A stretch of DNA of 41,524 nucleotides, taken from Celeribacter ethanolicus (GTDB lineage Bacteria > Pseudomonadota > Alphaproteobacteria > Rhodobacterales > Rhodobacteraceae). The stretch spans positions 1 through 41,524 of the forward strand of contig NZ_LRUC01000032.1 of NCBI RefSeq assembly GCF_001550095.1. Direction: 5' to 3'. This document shows, piece after piece, positions 1 to 9,606 of this stretch (the stretch's first letter is position 1; every line of letters starts with the position of its first letter). Position numbers and translations under genes: made by a program. The notes beneath the pieces are model-generated. The model made no database searches. It was given only the letters and a program-made list of their open reading frames with translations, and was not told where the DNA came from.

Positions 1-1
1 T

Positions 2-1132
<1,131 letters not shown>

Positions 1133-1218
1133 AAACGCGTCCTCTTTCTCCGGCAGTGCCCCTGCCTGCAACTTCCAGAACGGCGCATCTGCGCCGGATT
1201 CGCCCTTAGAAATACGAA

Positions 1219-1243
1219 GGGCCGCTGGTTTGTCCAGCGGCCC
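1219..1243 (-). terminator. Hairpin terminator after serA
   Basis: A perfect 10-bp inverted repeat (GGGCCGCTGG / CCAGCGGCCC) with a 5-nt loop lies 33 nt past the serA stop. Read in the serA direction it is followed by the T-rich TTCGTATTTCT. It separates serA from adhC. The T-tract is broken, so termination strength is uncertain. Confidence 0.7.
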
Positions 1244-1275
1244 GGTCCGATTATTTGCAAAGACCGCCTGTGCGG

Positions 1276-2868
1276 TCAGGCTTTGAAGTGCAGCGGGATC
1301 ACCCGTTGGAACAGCCCGGAGTCTTTCAGCGCCTTGACCGTTTCCGGTTTGATCGGCGTGTCGAGGAAGGTCATGGCGATCGCATCGCCACCCGCCTTGG
1401 CACGGCCCAGCGTGAAGTTCGCGATGTTTTCCTCGTGCTGTGCCAGAAGGGTCCCGAGTTTCCCGATGATGCCCGGCACGTCCTTGTTGGTGGTGTAGAG
1501 CATGTGCTCGCCCACCTCGGAATCGATGGTGATGCCTTTGATCTGGATGAAGCGCGGCTTGCCGTCCGAGAACACCGTGCCCGCGATGGTGCGGTATTTC
1601 TCGACGGTCTGGATGTCGAGCTTGATGTAGCCTTCGAAGGCGCCGGAGGCATCTTGGGTGGTTTTCGAAATCTGAATGCCACGCTCTTTCGCGATCAGCG
1701 GCGCGGAGACCATGTTCACGTCCGGGTTCACCGCCTGCATGATGCCTGCGATCACGGCGGCTTCAAGCGCCTTGAGGTTCATCTCGGAGGCGACGCCATC
1801 ATAGGTGATGTTGATCGTCTCGATGGCTTCCTCGGTGACCTGACCGATGAACGTGCCGAGGCTTTCGGCCAGTTTCACCCAGGGGCCCATGACCTTGGCT
1901 TCTTCGGCGGTCATCGACGGCATGTTCAGCGCGTTTTCGACGGCGCCGTCCATCAGGTAGTTGGACATCTGTTCGGCCACCTGAAGCGCCACGTTTTCCT
2001 GCGCTTCCGTGGTGGAGGCGCCGAGGTGCGGGGTGCAGACCACGTTCGGAAGACCGAAGAGCGGGTTGTCGGTCGCAGGCTCTTCGGAGAACACGTCGAA
2101 GGCGGCGCCAGCGACATGACCGGATTTGATCAGCTCGGCGAGGGCAACCTCATCCACAAGACCGCCGCGGGCACAGTTGATGATGCGCACGCCTTTCTTG
2201 GTTTTCTCGAGATTCTCTTTCGAGAGGATGTTGCGGGTGCTGTCGGTCAGCGGCACGTGCAGCGTGATGAAATCGGCGCGTTTCAGCAGCTCGTCGAGCT
2301 CGACCTTCTCGACACCCATTTCGGCGGCGCGCTCTTCGGAGAGGAACGGATCGTAAGCGACCACTTTCATCTTCAGGCCGAGCGCACGGTTGCAGACGAT
2401 CCCCCCGATGTTGCCGGCGCCGATGACACCCAGCGTCTTGGCGGTCAGCTCGACACCCATGAATTTGGATTTCTCCCATTTGCCGGCCTGCGTGGAGGCG
2501 TCGGCAGCGGGGATCTGGCGGGCGACCGCGAACATCAACGCGATGGCGTGCTCGGCCGTGGTGATCATGTTGCCGAACGGCGTGTTCATCACGATCACAC
2601 CTTTTTTCGACGCGGCTTCCTTGTCGACGTTGTCGGTGCCGATGCCTGCGCGGCCAACCACTTTGAGGTTGGTGGCATGCTCAAGCAGCGACGGGGTGAC
2701 TTTGGTTGCGGAGCGGATCGCGAGACCGTCGTATTTGCCGATCACTTCGGCAAGCTTGTCTTTGTCTTTGCCAAGATCGGGCAGGAAATCGACGTCGATG
2801 CCGCGGTCACGGAAAATCTGGACGGCGGTTTCCGACAGCTTGTCGGAGACGAGAACTTTGGGGGCCAT
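1276..2868 (-). CDS. serA: D-3-phosphoglycerate dehydrogenase
   Basis: A 530-aa cytosolic enzyme catalysing the first committed step of phosphorylated serine synthesis, 3-phosphoglycerate to 3-phosphohydroxypyruvate with NAD. The N-terminal half has the D-2-hydroxyacid dehydrogenase fold: the dinucleotide loop GAGNIGG near residue 150, the [10 protein letters not shown] segment, and the catalytic His in TPHLGAST. The last roughly 75 residues form an ACT domain ([19 protein letters not shown]), the usual site of serine feedback. Length matches the long type with an intervening ASB domain. The start is the ATG at 2868 (MAPKVLVS), preceded by GAGGAGTG; the longer open frame upstream is not conserved-looking. 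It follows serC in the same direction with a 129-nt gap containing a strong stem-loop and an 11-bp repeat. Confidence 0.96.
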   Translation of the reverse strand: MAPKVLVSDKLSETAVQIFRDRGIDVDFLPDLGKDKDKLAEVIGKYDGLAIRSATKVTPSLLEHATNLKVVGRAGIGTDNVDKEAASKKGVIVMNTPFGNMITTAEHAIALMFAVARQIPAADASTQAGKWEKSKFMGVELTAKTLGVIGAGNIGGIVCNRALGLKMKVVAYDPFLSEERAAEMGVEKVELDELLKRADFITLHVPLTDSTRNILSKENLEKTKKGVRIINCARGGLVDEVALAELIKSGHVAGAAFDVFSEEPATDNPLFGLPNVVCTPHLGASTTEAQENVALQVAEQMSNYLMDGAVENALNMPSMTAEEAKVMGPWVKLAESLGTFIGQVTEEAIETINITYDGVASEMNLKALEAAVIAGIMQAVNPDVNMVSAPLIAKERGIQISKTTQDASGAFEGYIKLDIQTVEKYRTIAGTVFSDGKPRFIQIKGITIDSEVGEHMLYTTNKDVPGIIGKLGTLLAQHEENIANFTLGRAKAGGDAIAMTFLDTPIKPETVKALKDSGLFQRVIPLHFKA

Positions 2869-2903
2869 GTCGGGCACTCCTCGGGAATATGTTGGGATTG
2901 GGA

Positions 2904-2923
2904 GCCGGGCGGTGTCGCCCGGC
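2904..2923 (-). other. Strong stem-loop between serC and serA
   Basis: A perfect 8-bp GC-only stem (GCCGGGCG / CGCCCGGC) closes a 4-nt loop 36 nt before the serA start. No T-run follows it in the direction of transcription, so it is not a typical intrinsic terminator. It could protect serC mRNA 3' ends or tune serA translation; this is inference from structure only. Confidence 0.5.
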
Positions 2924-2941
2924 GCTTTGGTCCTGAATGGG

Positions 2942-2970
2942 GTCCGACAAAAGTCCGACAAAAGTCCGAC
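2942..2970 (-). repeat. Three tandem copies of an 11-bp unit in the serC-serA gap
   Basis: The heptamer GTCCGAC occurs three times at an exact 11-bp period (2942, 2953, 2964) separated by AAAA. On the coding strand the unit reads GTCGGACTTTT. It lies just past the serC stop. Repeat slippage or a helically phased binding site are both possible; nothing in the sequence decides between them. Confidence 0.85.
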
Positions 2971-2997
2971 GCTTTGCCGACCCTCAAAAATCAGCGA

Positions 2998-4140
2998 TTA
3001 TTGCTCGGCAATGCACTCTTCAAAGGCCCATTTGAGCCAGAGCGTCAGGGCCTCAATATCGGAGGACTCGACCGTGGCGCCACACCACACGCGCAGACCG
3101 GCAGGGGCGTCACGATAGGCTCCCACGTCGTAAGCGGCGTTATACTCTTCGAGTTTCTTTGCCACGGCCTTTGCGAACACGGCACCGTCCTTGATGCGGT
3201 CATCGGTGAACTTCAGACACACAGAGGTGTTCGAACGGGTCGCGTCATCCTCGGCGAGGTTGGCGATCCAGTCGTGACGGTCGCAGAAGTCCCAGAGCAC
3301 TTTCGCGTTGGTGGTGGAGCGTTCGATCAGCTTCGGCAGACCACCGATCTTTTGCGCCCACTCCAGCGCCACGAGGTAATCCTCGACCGCCAGCATGGAG
3401 GGCGTGTTGATCGTTTCGCCGACGAAGATGCCCTCGATCAGCTTGCCGCCTTTGGTCATGCGGAAAATCTTCGGCATCGGCCATGCGGGGGTGTAGCTTT
3501 CGAGACGCTCAACAGCGCGCGGGCTGAGGATCAACATCCCGTGCGCCGCTTCGCCGCCCATCACCTTCTGCCACGAGAAGGTGGTGACATCGAGCTTGTC
3601 CCAGGGCAGGTCCATCGCGAAGGCCGCGGAGGTCGCGTCACAGATGGTCAGACCTTCGCGGTCGGTGGGGATCTTGTCGCCATTCGGGACGCGCACACCG
3701 GAGGTGGTGCCGTTCCAGGTGAACACGACGTCGGTGTTGAAATCGACATCGGCGAAATCGACGATTTGACCGTAGTCGGCAGTTTTCACTTCGGCGTCGA
3801 TCTTGAGCTGTTTCACAACATCGGTGACCCAGCCGGAGCCGAAGGATTCCCAAGCCAGCATGGTGGCTTGGCGGGCACCCAGCAGCGACCAGAGCGCCAT
3901 TTCGACGGCGCCGGTGTCGGAGGCGGGCACGATCCCGATCTTGTAATCTGCGGGAACGTCCAGAATTTCGCGGGTCGTCTCGATGGCGGCTTTCAGCTTG
4001 TCCTTGCCAACCTTGGCACGGTGCGAACGGCCCAGAGGCGCGTCAGCCAGCATTTCGACGGAGAAATTGGGGATTTTGGCGCAGGGGCCAGAGGAGAAAC
4101 GCGGGTTTGCAGGACGCGTTTGCGGGTGCTTGGTAGCCAT
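2998..4140 (-). CDS. serC: Phosphoserine aminotransferase
   Basis: A 380-aa PLP-dependent aminotransferase converting 3-phosphohydroxypyruvate and glutamate to O-phosphoserine and 2-oxoglutarate, the second step of serine synthesis. The N-terminus has the conserved [11 protein letters not shown] segment. The PLP lysine lies in [16 protein letters not shown], and TCWS-like cofactor contacts precede it ([18 protein letters not shown]). The start is the ATG at 4140 with GGAAGGAT about 8 nt upstream; the open frame continues far upstream without conserved sequence. The gene is first in a leftward serC-serA unit and divergent from serB, so all three enzymes of the pathway sit together. Its 5' leader carries two hairpins resembling the serC RNA motif. 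Confidence 0.95.
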   Translation of the reverse strand: MATKHPQTRPANPRFSSGPCAKIPNFSVEMLADAPLGRSHRAKVGKDKLKAAIETTREILDVPADYKIGIVPASDTGAVEMALWSLLGARQATMLAWESFGSGWVTDVVKQLKIDAEVKTADYGQIVDFADVDFNTDVVFTWNGTTSGVRVPNGDKIPTDREGLTICDATSAAFAMDLPWDKLDVTTFSWQKVMGGEAAHGMLILSPRAVERLESYTPAWPMPKIFRMTKGGKLIEGIFVGETINTPSMLAVEDYLVALEWAQKIGGLPKLIERSTTNAKVLWDFCDRHDWIANLAEDDATRSNTSVCLKFTDDRIKDGAVFAKAVAKKLEEYNAAYDVGAYRDAPAGLRVWCGATVESSDIEALTLWLKWAFEECIAEQ

Positions 4141-4164
4141 ATATGCTATCCTTCCAGATAAATG

Positions 4165-4195
4165 CCTCTCGTTGGGGAGAGGTGTCCCGTGGGAC
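4165..4195 (-). promoter_or_regulatory. Two-hairpin serC leader (serC RNA motif candidate)
   Basis: In the serC transcript two hairpins stand one nucleotide apart. The first is GTCC-CACG-GGAC (extendable to GTCCC/GGGAC, 4184-4195); the second is CCTCTC-CCCAAC-GAGAGG (4165-4182). They are followed by about 24 nt to the start codon, including the GGAAGGAT ribosome site. A cis-regulatory serC RNA motif upstream of alphaproteobacterial serC genes is described in the literature, and placement and simplicity fit. I identify it from memory of that motif plus the visible structure, not by a covariance search. Confidence 0.6.
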
Positions 4196-4396
4196 GAATT
4201 AGAGGCTTTCCCGGGGCACAGCAATATGAATTCGTAAAAATCTGTCGCATTTTTCTCCGGTATCCGTCGCAAATGCGCTGGATCGTTTCCGATTGGAAAC
4301 TTCACCGCGCTTGGCGGAAAACCCTCGAAGCCCGATCTCATAATGCTGGCAACGCCGCATGTCATTGCGTAGACAGGCGACAAACGGAGGCCATGC

Positions 4397-5275
4397 ATGT
4401 TCACCTGTATTCTGCTCACAAATCCTGCCGCACCGGCGCTCAATCTGACCACTGCCGATGCGTTGCGCTCGGCCTGGGGCGGGGGCGATCTCAAATGGCT
4501 CGCACTGGGAGAGGCGACCGAGTTCACCGTCGAGACCGTACCATCGAATCAATGGGATGTCTGGGAAGGGTTGCAAACGCAGGGCATCGACCTGATCGTC
4601 GTTCCGACCGAAGGCCGCCGCAAGAAAATGCTCCTGGCGGATATGGATTCGACCATGATCCAACAGGAATGTATCGACGAGCTGGCCGATGTCGCGGGCG
4701 TTGGCGATCGGGTCAAGGAGATCACTGCCAAGGCAATGAACGGTGAGCTGGATTTCGAAGGCGCGCTGACCGAACGGGTCGGGCTTTTGAAAGGCCTGCC
4801 GCAAAGCGTCATTCAGAAGGTCATCGACGAGCGCATCACCTTCATGCCCGGCGGCAAGGCCTTGCTCGCGACGATGAAACGGGACGGGGCCTATTGCGCG
4901 CTGGTGTCGGGGGGCTTCACCGCCTTCACCGGTTATGTGGCTGACACGCTCGGATTCGATGAGAACCGTGCCAACACGCTCCTGATCGAGAATGGCGAAC
5001 TGGTCGGCAAACCCGGCCTGCCGATTCTCGGCCGTGCGGCCAAGGTTCAGGCGCTCGAAGACATTTCCGAGCGTCTCGGCATCCCGCATTCCGATGTGAT
5101 CGCGGTGGGCGACGGGGCAAACGATCTCGGCATGCTGAAACTGGCGGGCGCTGGCGTGGCGCTTCATGCGAAGCCTTCTGTGGCGGCAGAATGCGAGATT
5201 CGCATCAATCATGGCGACCTTTCCGCACTCCTCTACGTGCAGGGCTACGCCAAATCCGAGTTCGCGGGTGTTTGA
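4397..5275 (+). CDS. serB: Phosphoserine phosphatase
   Basis: A 292-aa HAD-family phosphatase performing the last serine step, O-phosphoserine to serine plus phosphate, in the cytosol. HAD motif I is [11 protein letters not shown] near residue 80, motif II is the Ser in VSGGFTAFT, the motif III Lys is in GRAAK, and motif IV is [10 protein letters not shown]. The N-terminal roughly 75 residues form the small variable domain found in this subfamily. The start is the ATG at 4397, six nt after GGAGG. It is divergent from serC across 256 nt. The 3' end overlaps the GTG of the following TSUP permease by 8 nt, so the two are probably co-translated. Confidence 0.95.
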   Translation: MFTCILLTNPAAPALNLTTADALRSAWGGGDLKWLALGEATEFTVETVPSNQWDVWEGLQTQGIDLIVVPTEGRRKKMLLADMDSTMIQQECIDELADVAGVGDRVKEITAKAMNGELDFEGALTERVGLLKGLPQSVIQKVIDERITFMPGGKALLATMKRDGAYCALVSGGFTAFTGYVADTLGFDENRANTLLIENGELVGKPGLPILGRAAKVQALEDISERLGIPHSDVIAVGDGANDLGMLKLAGAGVALHAKPSVAAECEIRINHGDLSALLYVQGYAKSEFAGV

Positions 5276-6026
5276 GGTCTCTCTCGACCTCCTGCTGATT
5301 CTCATCGCAGCGGCTTTTGCGGCTGGGTTCGTCGACAGTATTGCGGGGGGTGGTGGGCTGATCACCGTGCCGGTCCTGATGCTTGCGGGCATTCCGCCGG
5401 TGCAGGCGCTGGCGACCAACAAGGTGCAGGGCCTCTTTGGCGCTGGTATGGCTGCGATCAACTACGCCCGCGCGGGGCATGTCGACCTGCGCAAACAGAT
5501 CGGCCCGGCGTTTTTGTCCTTCATGGGCGCCGTTTTCGGCGCGCTTCTGGCAAGCTCGCTGCCCACCGACGTGATCCGCCTCGGCCTGCCGGTGCTGCTG
5601 ATTGCGATCGCGCTGTTCTTCGCCTTCAAACCCGGCCTCAACGACATGGACCGGACCCAGCGTATCACACCGGTGCTATTTGCCACCACGTTCGTGCCGT
5701 TCATCGGATTCTATGACGGGCTTTTGGGGCCGGGCGCTGGCGCGTTTTTCATGCTGGGCTTCGTCAGTCTTGCGGGATACGGCATCCTCAAGGCGACCGC
5801 ACATACGAAGCTTCTGAATTTTGCCTCGAATGTCGGCGGCCTCGTGGGGTTTGTGATGGTGGCGAAGCCATTGTGGATGCTCGGCCTCGCCATGGGCGCG
5901 GCGCAGATCGCAGGCGCTTATGTGGGCTCGACGCTCGCCACGAAAGTCGGGGCGAAGCTGATCAAGCCGGTGCTGGTGATCGCTTCCACGGCACTGGCGC
6001 TCAAGCTGATTTCCGAGTGGTTTTGA
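5268..6026 (+). CDS. TSUP (TauE/SafE, YfcA-like) membrane permease
   Basis: A 252-aa polytopic inner-membrane protein of the TauE/SafE (TSUP) family, whose members export or import sulfite, sulfonates or other small organic anions. Family hallmarks are the N-terminal AAGFVDSIAGGGGLITVP segment, ALATNKVQGLFG just after the second helix, and the internal repeat around GFYDGLLGPGAGAFF. About eight hydrophobic helices are apparent. The start chosen is GTG at 5268, overlapping the serB stop by 8 nt; a longer in-frame extension inside serB would precede the first helix with unlikely sequence. The substrate cannot be told from sequence. Linkage to serB is probably operonic convenience rather than shared pathway. 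Confidence 0.85.
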   Translation: MFEVSLDLLLILIAAAFAAGFVDSIAGGGGLITVPVLMLAGIPPVQALATNKVQGLFGAGMAAINYARAGHVDLRKQIGPAFLSFMGAVFGALLASSLPTDVIRLGLPVLLIAIALFFAFKPGLNDMDRTQRITPVLFATTFVPFIGFYDGLLGPGAGAFFMLGFVSLAGYGILKATAHTKLLNFASNVGGLVGFVMVAKPLWMLGLAMGAAQIAGAYVGSTLATKVGAKLIKPVLVIASTALALKLISEWF

Positions 6027-6036
6027 GTATTTGAGC

Positions 6037-6052
6037 CATCGGAAAGCCGATG
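6037..6052 (+). terminator. Weak stem-loop after the TSUP gene
   Basis: CATCGG-AAAG-CCGATG forms a 6-bp stem 10 nt past the permease stop. No T-run follows, so it is at best a factor-dependent or partial terminator. Confidence 0.3.
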
Positions 6053-6232
6053 TAACCGCAGGGCTTTCACGTTTCAGCGAATTTCTGCCAAGGGCCTTTC
6101 CCAAATCGGCGGATTTACGTTACTGTGCCCCGAAGATGATGGAAATGGCCTGACCCCGGCGAAAAACCGCAGCTATAGACAGCGGAGGACGAGGTCAAAA
6201 CTGGCCGGTGAATGAGAGGCAGCGAGAGATCA

Positions 6233-6772
6233 ATGAATTTTTTCGTGAGACAGACCCTGTTTGCGACCGCGCTGGTCGGAATGGCCGCGCCCGTGGTCGC
6301 GCAGCAGAGTACCAATCAGGTGGGATCGAACACCGATTGGTACGTCTATGAGGAAAGCAACCCGACCAAGACCTGTTGGGCTGTGTCGATTCCGAAAGAG
6401 ACCCTGAACACCGACAGTGCCGGGCGCCCGAAATCGGTGACGCGTTCCGACATTCTTTTGTTCGTGACCTATGCGCCGGGCAACGGGGTCAACGGTCAGG
6501 TGTCTTTCCTTGGCGGCTATCCGTTCGAGCCCGGCTCCGAAGTGACGCTCGACATCGGTGGTACAGGTTTCGCGCTGTTCACCAATTCCGATGACGAGAC
6601 CGCCTGGGCGGTGACGCCCGAGGACGACGCGAAAATCATCGCGGCGATGAAGCGCGGGGCGACGGCGACGCTGACCGGGCATTCCTCGCGCGGAACGGTG
6701 ACCAAGGACACGTTCTCGCTTCTGGGCTTCACGGCGTCTGTCGAAGAAGCGGCGAAACGCTGCGGCAAGTAA
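6233..6772 (+). CDS. IalB-family (invasion-associated locus B) secreted protein
   Basis: A 179-aa protein with a clear Sec signal peptide (MNFFVRQTLFATALVG, cleavage likely after APVVAQ). The mature part carries the TCWAVSIPKE segment and the later GYPFEPGSEV and single C-terminal Cys (KRCGK) seen in the IalB family. A disulfide between the two cysteines is plausible. IalB relatives are periplasmic or surface proteins; the name comes from Bartonella erythrocyte invasion, and in free-living Rhodobacterales the role is unknown. The start at 6233 gives a proper signal peptide; an ATG at 6212 would add seven residues. A possible promoter is CTGACC (6150) with TATAGA (6174). An intrinsic terminator follows. 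Confidence 0.8.
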   Translation: MNFFVRQTLFATALVGMAAPVVAQQSTNQVGSNTDWYVYEESNPTKTCWAVSIPKETLNTDSAGRPKSVTRSDILLFVTYAPGNGVNGQVSFLGGYPFEPGSEVTLDIGGTGFALFTNSDDETAWAVTPEDDAKIIAAMKRGATATLTGHSSRGTVTKDTFSLLGFTASVEEAAKRCGK

Positions 6773-6795
6773 GTCTGAACATGCGATGCGATCGA

Positions 6796-6819
6796 GGCCC
6801 TGCAAGCGCGGGGCCTTTT
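6796..6819 (+). terminator. Intrinsic terminator after the IalB-family gene
   Basis: An 8-bp stem with one G-T pair (GGCCCTGC / GCGGGGCC, loop AAGC) is followed directly by TTTT. It begins 24 nt after the stop codon. Confidence 0.8.
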
Positions 6820-6885
6820 CATATGGCGTTTCGACGGGAAATCCTGTAGAAGCGCCGCTTGATCACCGACTTGAAGAGACCCGCC

Positions 6886-8070
6886 ATGGACCCCAGCGCA
6901 CCGATCACGCAGGATGTAATGACCTTTCCGCGCAAGGAAATGCCGTCTGACAAGATCAACCTTGTCGGACTGACCCGCGATGCGCTGCGTCAGACCCTGA
7001 TCGAAAACGGCACGCCGGAGAAGCAGGCCAAGATGCGCGCAGGCCAGATCTGGCAATGGATCTACCAATGGGGCGTGCGCGATTTCGCCGAGATGACCAA
7101 CCTCGCCAAGGATTACCGCGCCATGTTGGCCGAGAAATTCGAAGTGCGTGTGCCGGAGGTTGTTTCCAAACAGGTCTCCGAGGATGGAACGCGCAAATAT
7201 CTCGTGCGCATCGACGGTGGGCATGAGGTTGAGGTGGTGTATATCCCCGAAGAGGGCCGCGGCACGCTTTGTGTGTCGTCGCAGGTGGGCTGTACGCTGA
7301 CCTGTTCCTTCTGTCACACGGGGACGCAGAAACTGGTGCGCAACCTGACGGCGGGCGAGATTGTCGGTCAGGTGATGATGGCGCGTGACGATCTGAACGA
7401 ATGGCCCGAGCGCGGCGCGCCCAAAGATGAGACCCGGCTGTTGTCCAATATCGTGCTGATGGGGATGGGCGAGCCTCTCTACAATTTCGAGAACGTGCGC
7501 GACGCGATGAAGATCGTGATGGATGCCGAAGGGATTCAGCTCGGCCGTCGGCGCATCACGCTCTCGACCTCTGGCGTCGTGCCGGAAATTCACCGCACCG
7601 CGCAGGAAATCGGCTGTCTTCTGGCCGTGTCCTTCCACGCGACGACCGATGAGATCCGCGATGTCCTGGTGCCGATCAACAAGAAGTGGAACATCGAGAA
7701 ACTGCTCGAAGCGCTGCGCGAATACCCGAAGGCGACGAATTCCGAGCGCATCACCTTTGAATATGTGATGCTCAAGGATGTAAACGACACGGATGAGGAT
7801 GCGCATCGTCTGGTGAAACTTCTGGACGGCATTCCGGCCAAAGTGAACCTCATTCCCTTCAACGAATGGCCCGGTGCGCCCTATCAACGCTCGTCGAACA
7901 ACCGCATTCGCGCCTTTGCGACGATCCTGATGCAGGCGGGTTATGCCTCGCCGATCCGCACGCCACGGGGCGAGGACATCATGGCCGCCTGCGGGCAGCT
8001 CAAATCCGCCACCGAGCGCGCGCGCAAATCGCGTAAGGAAATCCTGAAAGAAGCCGGTCAGGCGATCTGA
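6886..8070 (+). CDS. rlmN: Dual-specificity RNA methyltransferase RlmN (23S A2503 / tRNA A37 C2)
   Basis: A 394-aa radical-SAM enzyme that methylates C2 of adenosine 2503 in 23S rRNA and of A37 in some tRNAs. The 4Fe-4S motif is C-x3-C-x2-C in [23 protein letters not shown] is the SAM-binding GGEP-like motif. The C-terminal Cys in MAACGQLK is the one that carries the protein-RNA methylene intermediate in RlmN. An N-terminal helical domain ([14 protein letters not shown]) is present. The start is the ATG at 6886 with GAAGAGA upstream; TTG at 6859 is possible but less likely. It stands alone between an upstream terminator and a strong bidirectional hairpin. Confidence 0.95.
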   Translation: MDPSAPITQDVMTFPRKEMPSDKINLVGLTRDALRQTLIENGTPEKQAKMRAGQIWQWIYQWGVRDFAEMTNLAKDYRAMLAEKFEVRVPEVVSKQVSEDGTRKYLVRIDGGHEVEVVYIPEEGRGTLCVSSQVGCTLTCSFCHTGTQKLVRNLTAGEIVGQVMMARDDLNEWPERGAPKDETRLLSNIVLMGMGEPLYNFENVRDAMKIVMDAEGIQLGRRRITLSTSGVVPEIHRTAQEIGCLLAVSFHATTDEIRDVLVPINKKWNIEKLLEALREYPKATNSERITFEYVMLKDVNDTDEDAHRLVKLLDGIPAKVNLIPFNEWPGAPYQRSSNNRIRAFATILMQAGYASPIRTPRGEDIMAACGQLKSATERARKSRKEILKEAGQAI

Positions 8071-8073
8071 TGA

Positions 8074-8100
8074 AAAGGGCCGGCGCTGAACCGGCCCTTT
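8074..8100. terminator. Bidirectional terminator between rlmN and the binding-protein gene
   Basis: A perfect 10-bp inverted repeat (AAAGGGCCGG / CCGGCCCTTT) with a 7-nt loop lies between two convergent genes, 3 nt after each stop codon. Its A/T ends provide a short T-run on either strand. Confidence 0.88.
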
Positions 8101-8103
8101 CCT

Positions 8104-8895
8104 TTAGCGCTGCCAGCCTTCGGTCGCCATCAGCGCCTGCGCCTCGTCAGTGACGAGAAACGCCAGAAATTCCGCCGCTTGCGGGTCCGCCATCGGTGAC
8201 AGCGCGACGTTCACGTCGCGCCAGACGGTGCGCTCCGGGCTCAGGTCGATCTGATCCAACTCGTCATGGGTTGCGGGCCAGTTCGGCCAGGTGATCCAGG
8301 CATCGGCATCTTCGGAGATGAACGCCCGAAAACTTGCGCCCGAGCCTTTGGCATAGCTCACGATATTCTTGCGAAAGGCGGTGACGTCTTCGAGTTTGCC
8401 GAGACGCCCAGCGACGTCTTCCCAGGTACCGGTACCGGAGGTGTTATAGACGCCTGCGCCTTCGGTTACGACGATCTTCATCCCCGGCGCAAGCAGGTCG
8501 TCAAACCCGGTGATGCCCTTCGGATTGCCGTGTTTCACTGCGATCACTGTCGGGCGAATATAGATCGGTTCGACCTGATCCGACGCGAACGTCTTGTAGG
8601 TCTCCAGAAAGGCGGTCATCGACTGTTCGGACGTGCCCCAGAGAATATCGGCATCGGCCTGCGCCATGGGCGACCATTTGCTTTCCGGCCCGGCGATGAT
8701 CTCGATTTTCTGACCGGTCTTCTCCATCCAGACATCCGCGACCTTCTGGAACGCCGTGTGCGGCCCGCCCGCACCGTAGAGTTTCACCACGCCGTCCTGC
8801 GGCGAATGGGGGATCGCGGGGTCGTAAAGCGTCGTGACCTGGGCAAACGCGGGGGCTGCGGTGAACAGGGCGAGGGTGAGAAGGGGCATACGCAT
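8104..8895 (-). CDS. Periplasmic solute-binding protein, AcfC-like
   Basis: A 263-aa exported protein with a signal peptide (MRMPLLTLALFTAAPAFAQ). The mature chain starts a type II periplasmic-binding fold: VKLYGAGGPHTAFQKVADVW, then IEIIAGPESKW and ADILWGTSEQSM. That pattern resembles AcfC (accessory colonization factor C) and more distantly molybdate/sulfate binding proteins. No permease or ATPase gene is beside it, so it is an orphan receptor here. The start at 8895 has GGAGA 5 nt upstream. The ligand is unknown; an oxyanion is one guess from the fold. Family assignment is by recognition of the motif spacing and is moderately sure. Confidence 0.6.
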   Translation of the reverse strand: MRMPLLTLALFTAAPAFAQVTTLYDPAIPHSPQDGVVKLYGAGGPHTAFQKVADVWMEKTGQKIEIIAGPESKWSPMAQADADILWGTSEQSMTAFLETYKTFASDQVEPIYIRPTVIAVKHGNPKGITGFDDLLAPGMKIVVTEGAGVYNTSGTGTWEDVAGRLGKLEDVTAFRKNIVSYAKGSGASFRAFISEDADAWITWPNWPATHDELDQIDLSPERTVWRDVNVALSPMADPQAAEFLAFLVTDEAQALMATEGWQR

Positions 8896-9043
8896 GAGGT
8901 CTCCAATATGCTGCATCGCGCGAGGGTGCGCAGAAGAGATACAGACGGGAGGAGCGCATTATTCCCGGGGGTATGTCACAGGCACGTCATCGTGGTGTGA
9001 ACTTGGTAACGCCGTTTTAACCATGCCCGGGGCACAGTCCGGC

Positions 9044-9427
9044 ATGGACCGGAGACAGATCAGATTAGACAACTGCCCCGACGTGGCCACGCGCCCGCTC
9101 GAAGGGGCGTTCGGCTACAAGGGGCCGCGCAAGCCGCATGCCCTGACGGCCTATCTGGCCCATGATTTCGCCAATGCGACGGCTTGGGACGATCTGCAAG
9201 CGGTGCTTAGGGCGAAAGGCTATGAGCTCGCCGCGCGTGGCGGTGGACTGATCCTTCAGACCACGGAGGGCGAGCGGCTTTGCACGGTTGTCGAGATCGG
9301 CCAGCCTTCTTCCCGCCTCATGAAACGCTTCGGCGTGCCCTTTCCCGGTCATGCTTGCCCGCGTGCGCCCGCGACCAGAGACAACGGATTCTGCCCCTCT
9401 GACAGGAAACCCCCATGGAAAAACTGA
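9044..9427 (+). CDS. Uncharacterised protein upstream of a small RHH-like gene
   Basis: A 127-aa product (MDRRQIRLDNCP...) of unknown family. The middle part is a compact alpha/beta-looking stretch (TAYLAHDFANATAWDDLQAVL, then YELAARGGGLILQT), and the C-terminus is basic. An alternative start is ATG at 9023; neither has a clear ribosome site. Its end overlaps the next gene by 13 nt, suggesting translational coupling. Codon use is like its neighbours. Function is not inferred. It could partner with the small downstream protein. Confidence 0.55.
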   Translation: MDRRQIRLDNCPDVATRPLEGAFGYKGPRKPHALTAYLAHDFANATAWDDLQAVLRAKGYELAARGGGLILQTTEGERLCTVVEIGQPSSRLMKRFGVPFPGHACPRAPATRDNGFCPSDRKPPWKN

Positions 9428-9606
9428 CGCTGCTTCTGCCCGAAAGCACGGTGCGCATGCTCCACCTCCTCGCCCGCGAAACCGGTCAGCCGATTGGCGC
9501 GATGGTGCAGGAGATGGCGCTTGACCGTTACATGCACCGGCTGATGGAAGCCTCCAACCCGGTGCTGGTGGATCTAGCGAGAACCGTGCTGCAACAGAAG
9601 CTCTGA
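9415..9606 (+). CDS. Small RHH-like protein
   Basis: A 63-aa protein starting with a strand-like segment (EKLTLLLPESTVRMLHLLA) followed by two short helices (QPIGAMVQEMALDRYMHRL). This order resembles ribbon-helix-helix DNA-binding or antitoxin-like proteins, but no diagnostic residues can prove it. The ATG at 9415 has AGGAAA upstream and overlaps the preceding gene by 13 nt. The stop abuts the stop of the convergent LOG gene with no spacer. A regulator or antitoxin role would be inference. Confidence 0.55.
   Translation: MEKLTLLLPESTVRMLHLLARETGQPIGAMVQEMALDRYMHRLMEASNPVLVDLARTVLQQKL

Noticed and set aside
2942-2970. Short regular repeats that might suggest a CRISPR array
   Set aside because: The unit is 11 bp with 4-bp identical separators and only three copies; there are no unique spacers and no cas genes.
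1255-4161. A 968-codon open frame on the plus strand
   Set aside because: It is antisense to serA and serC, has His/Asp/Gly/Val-heavy composition typical of the complement of GC-rich genes, and shows no domain.
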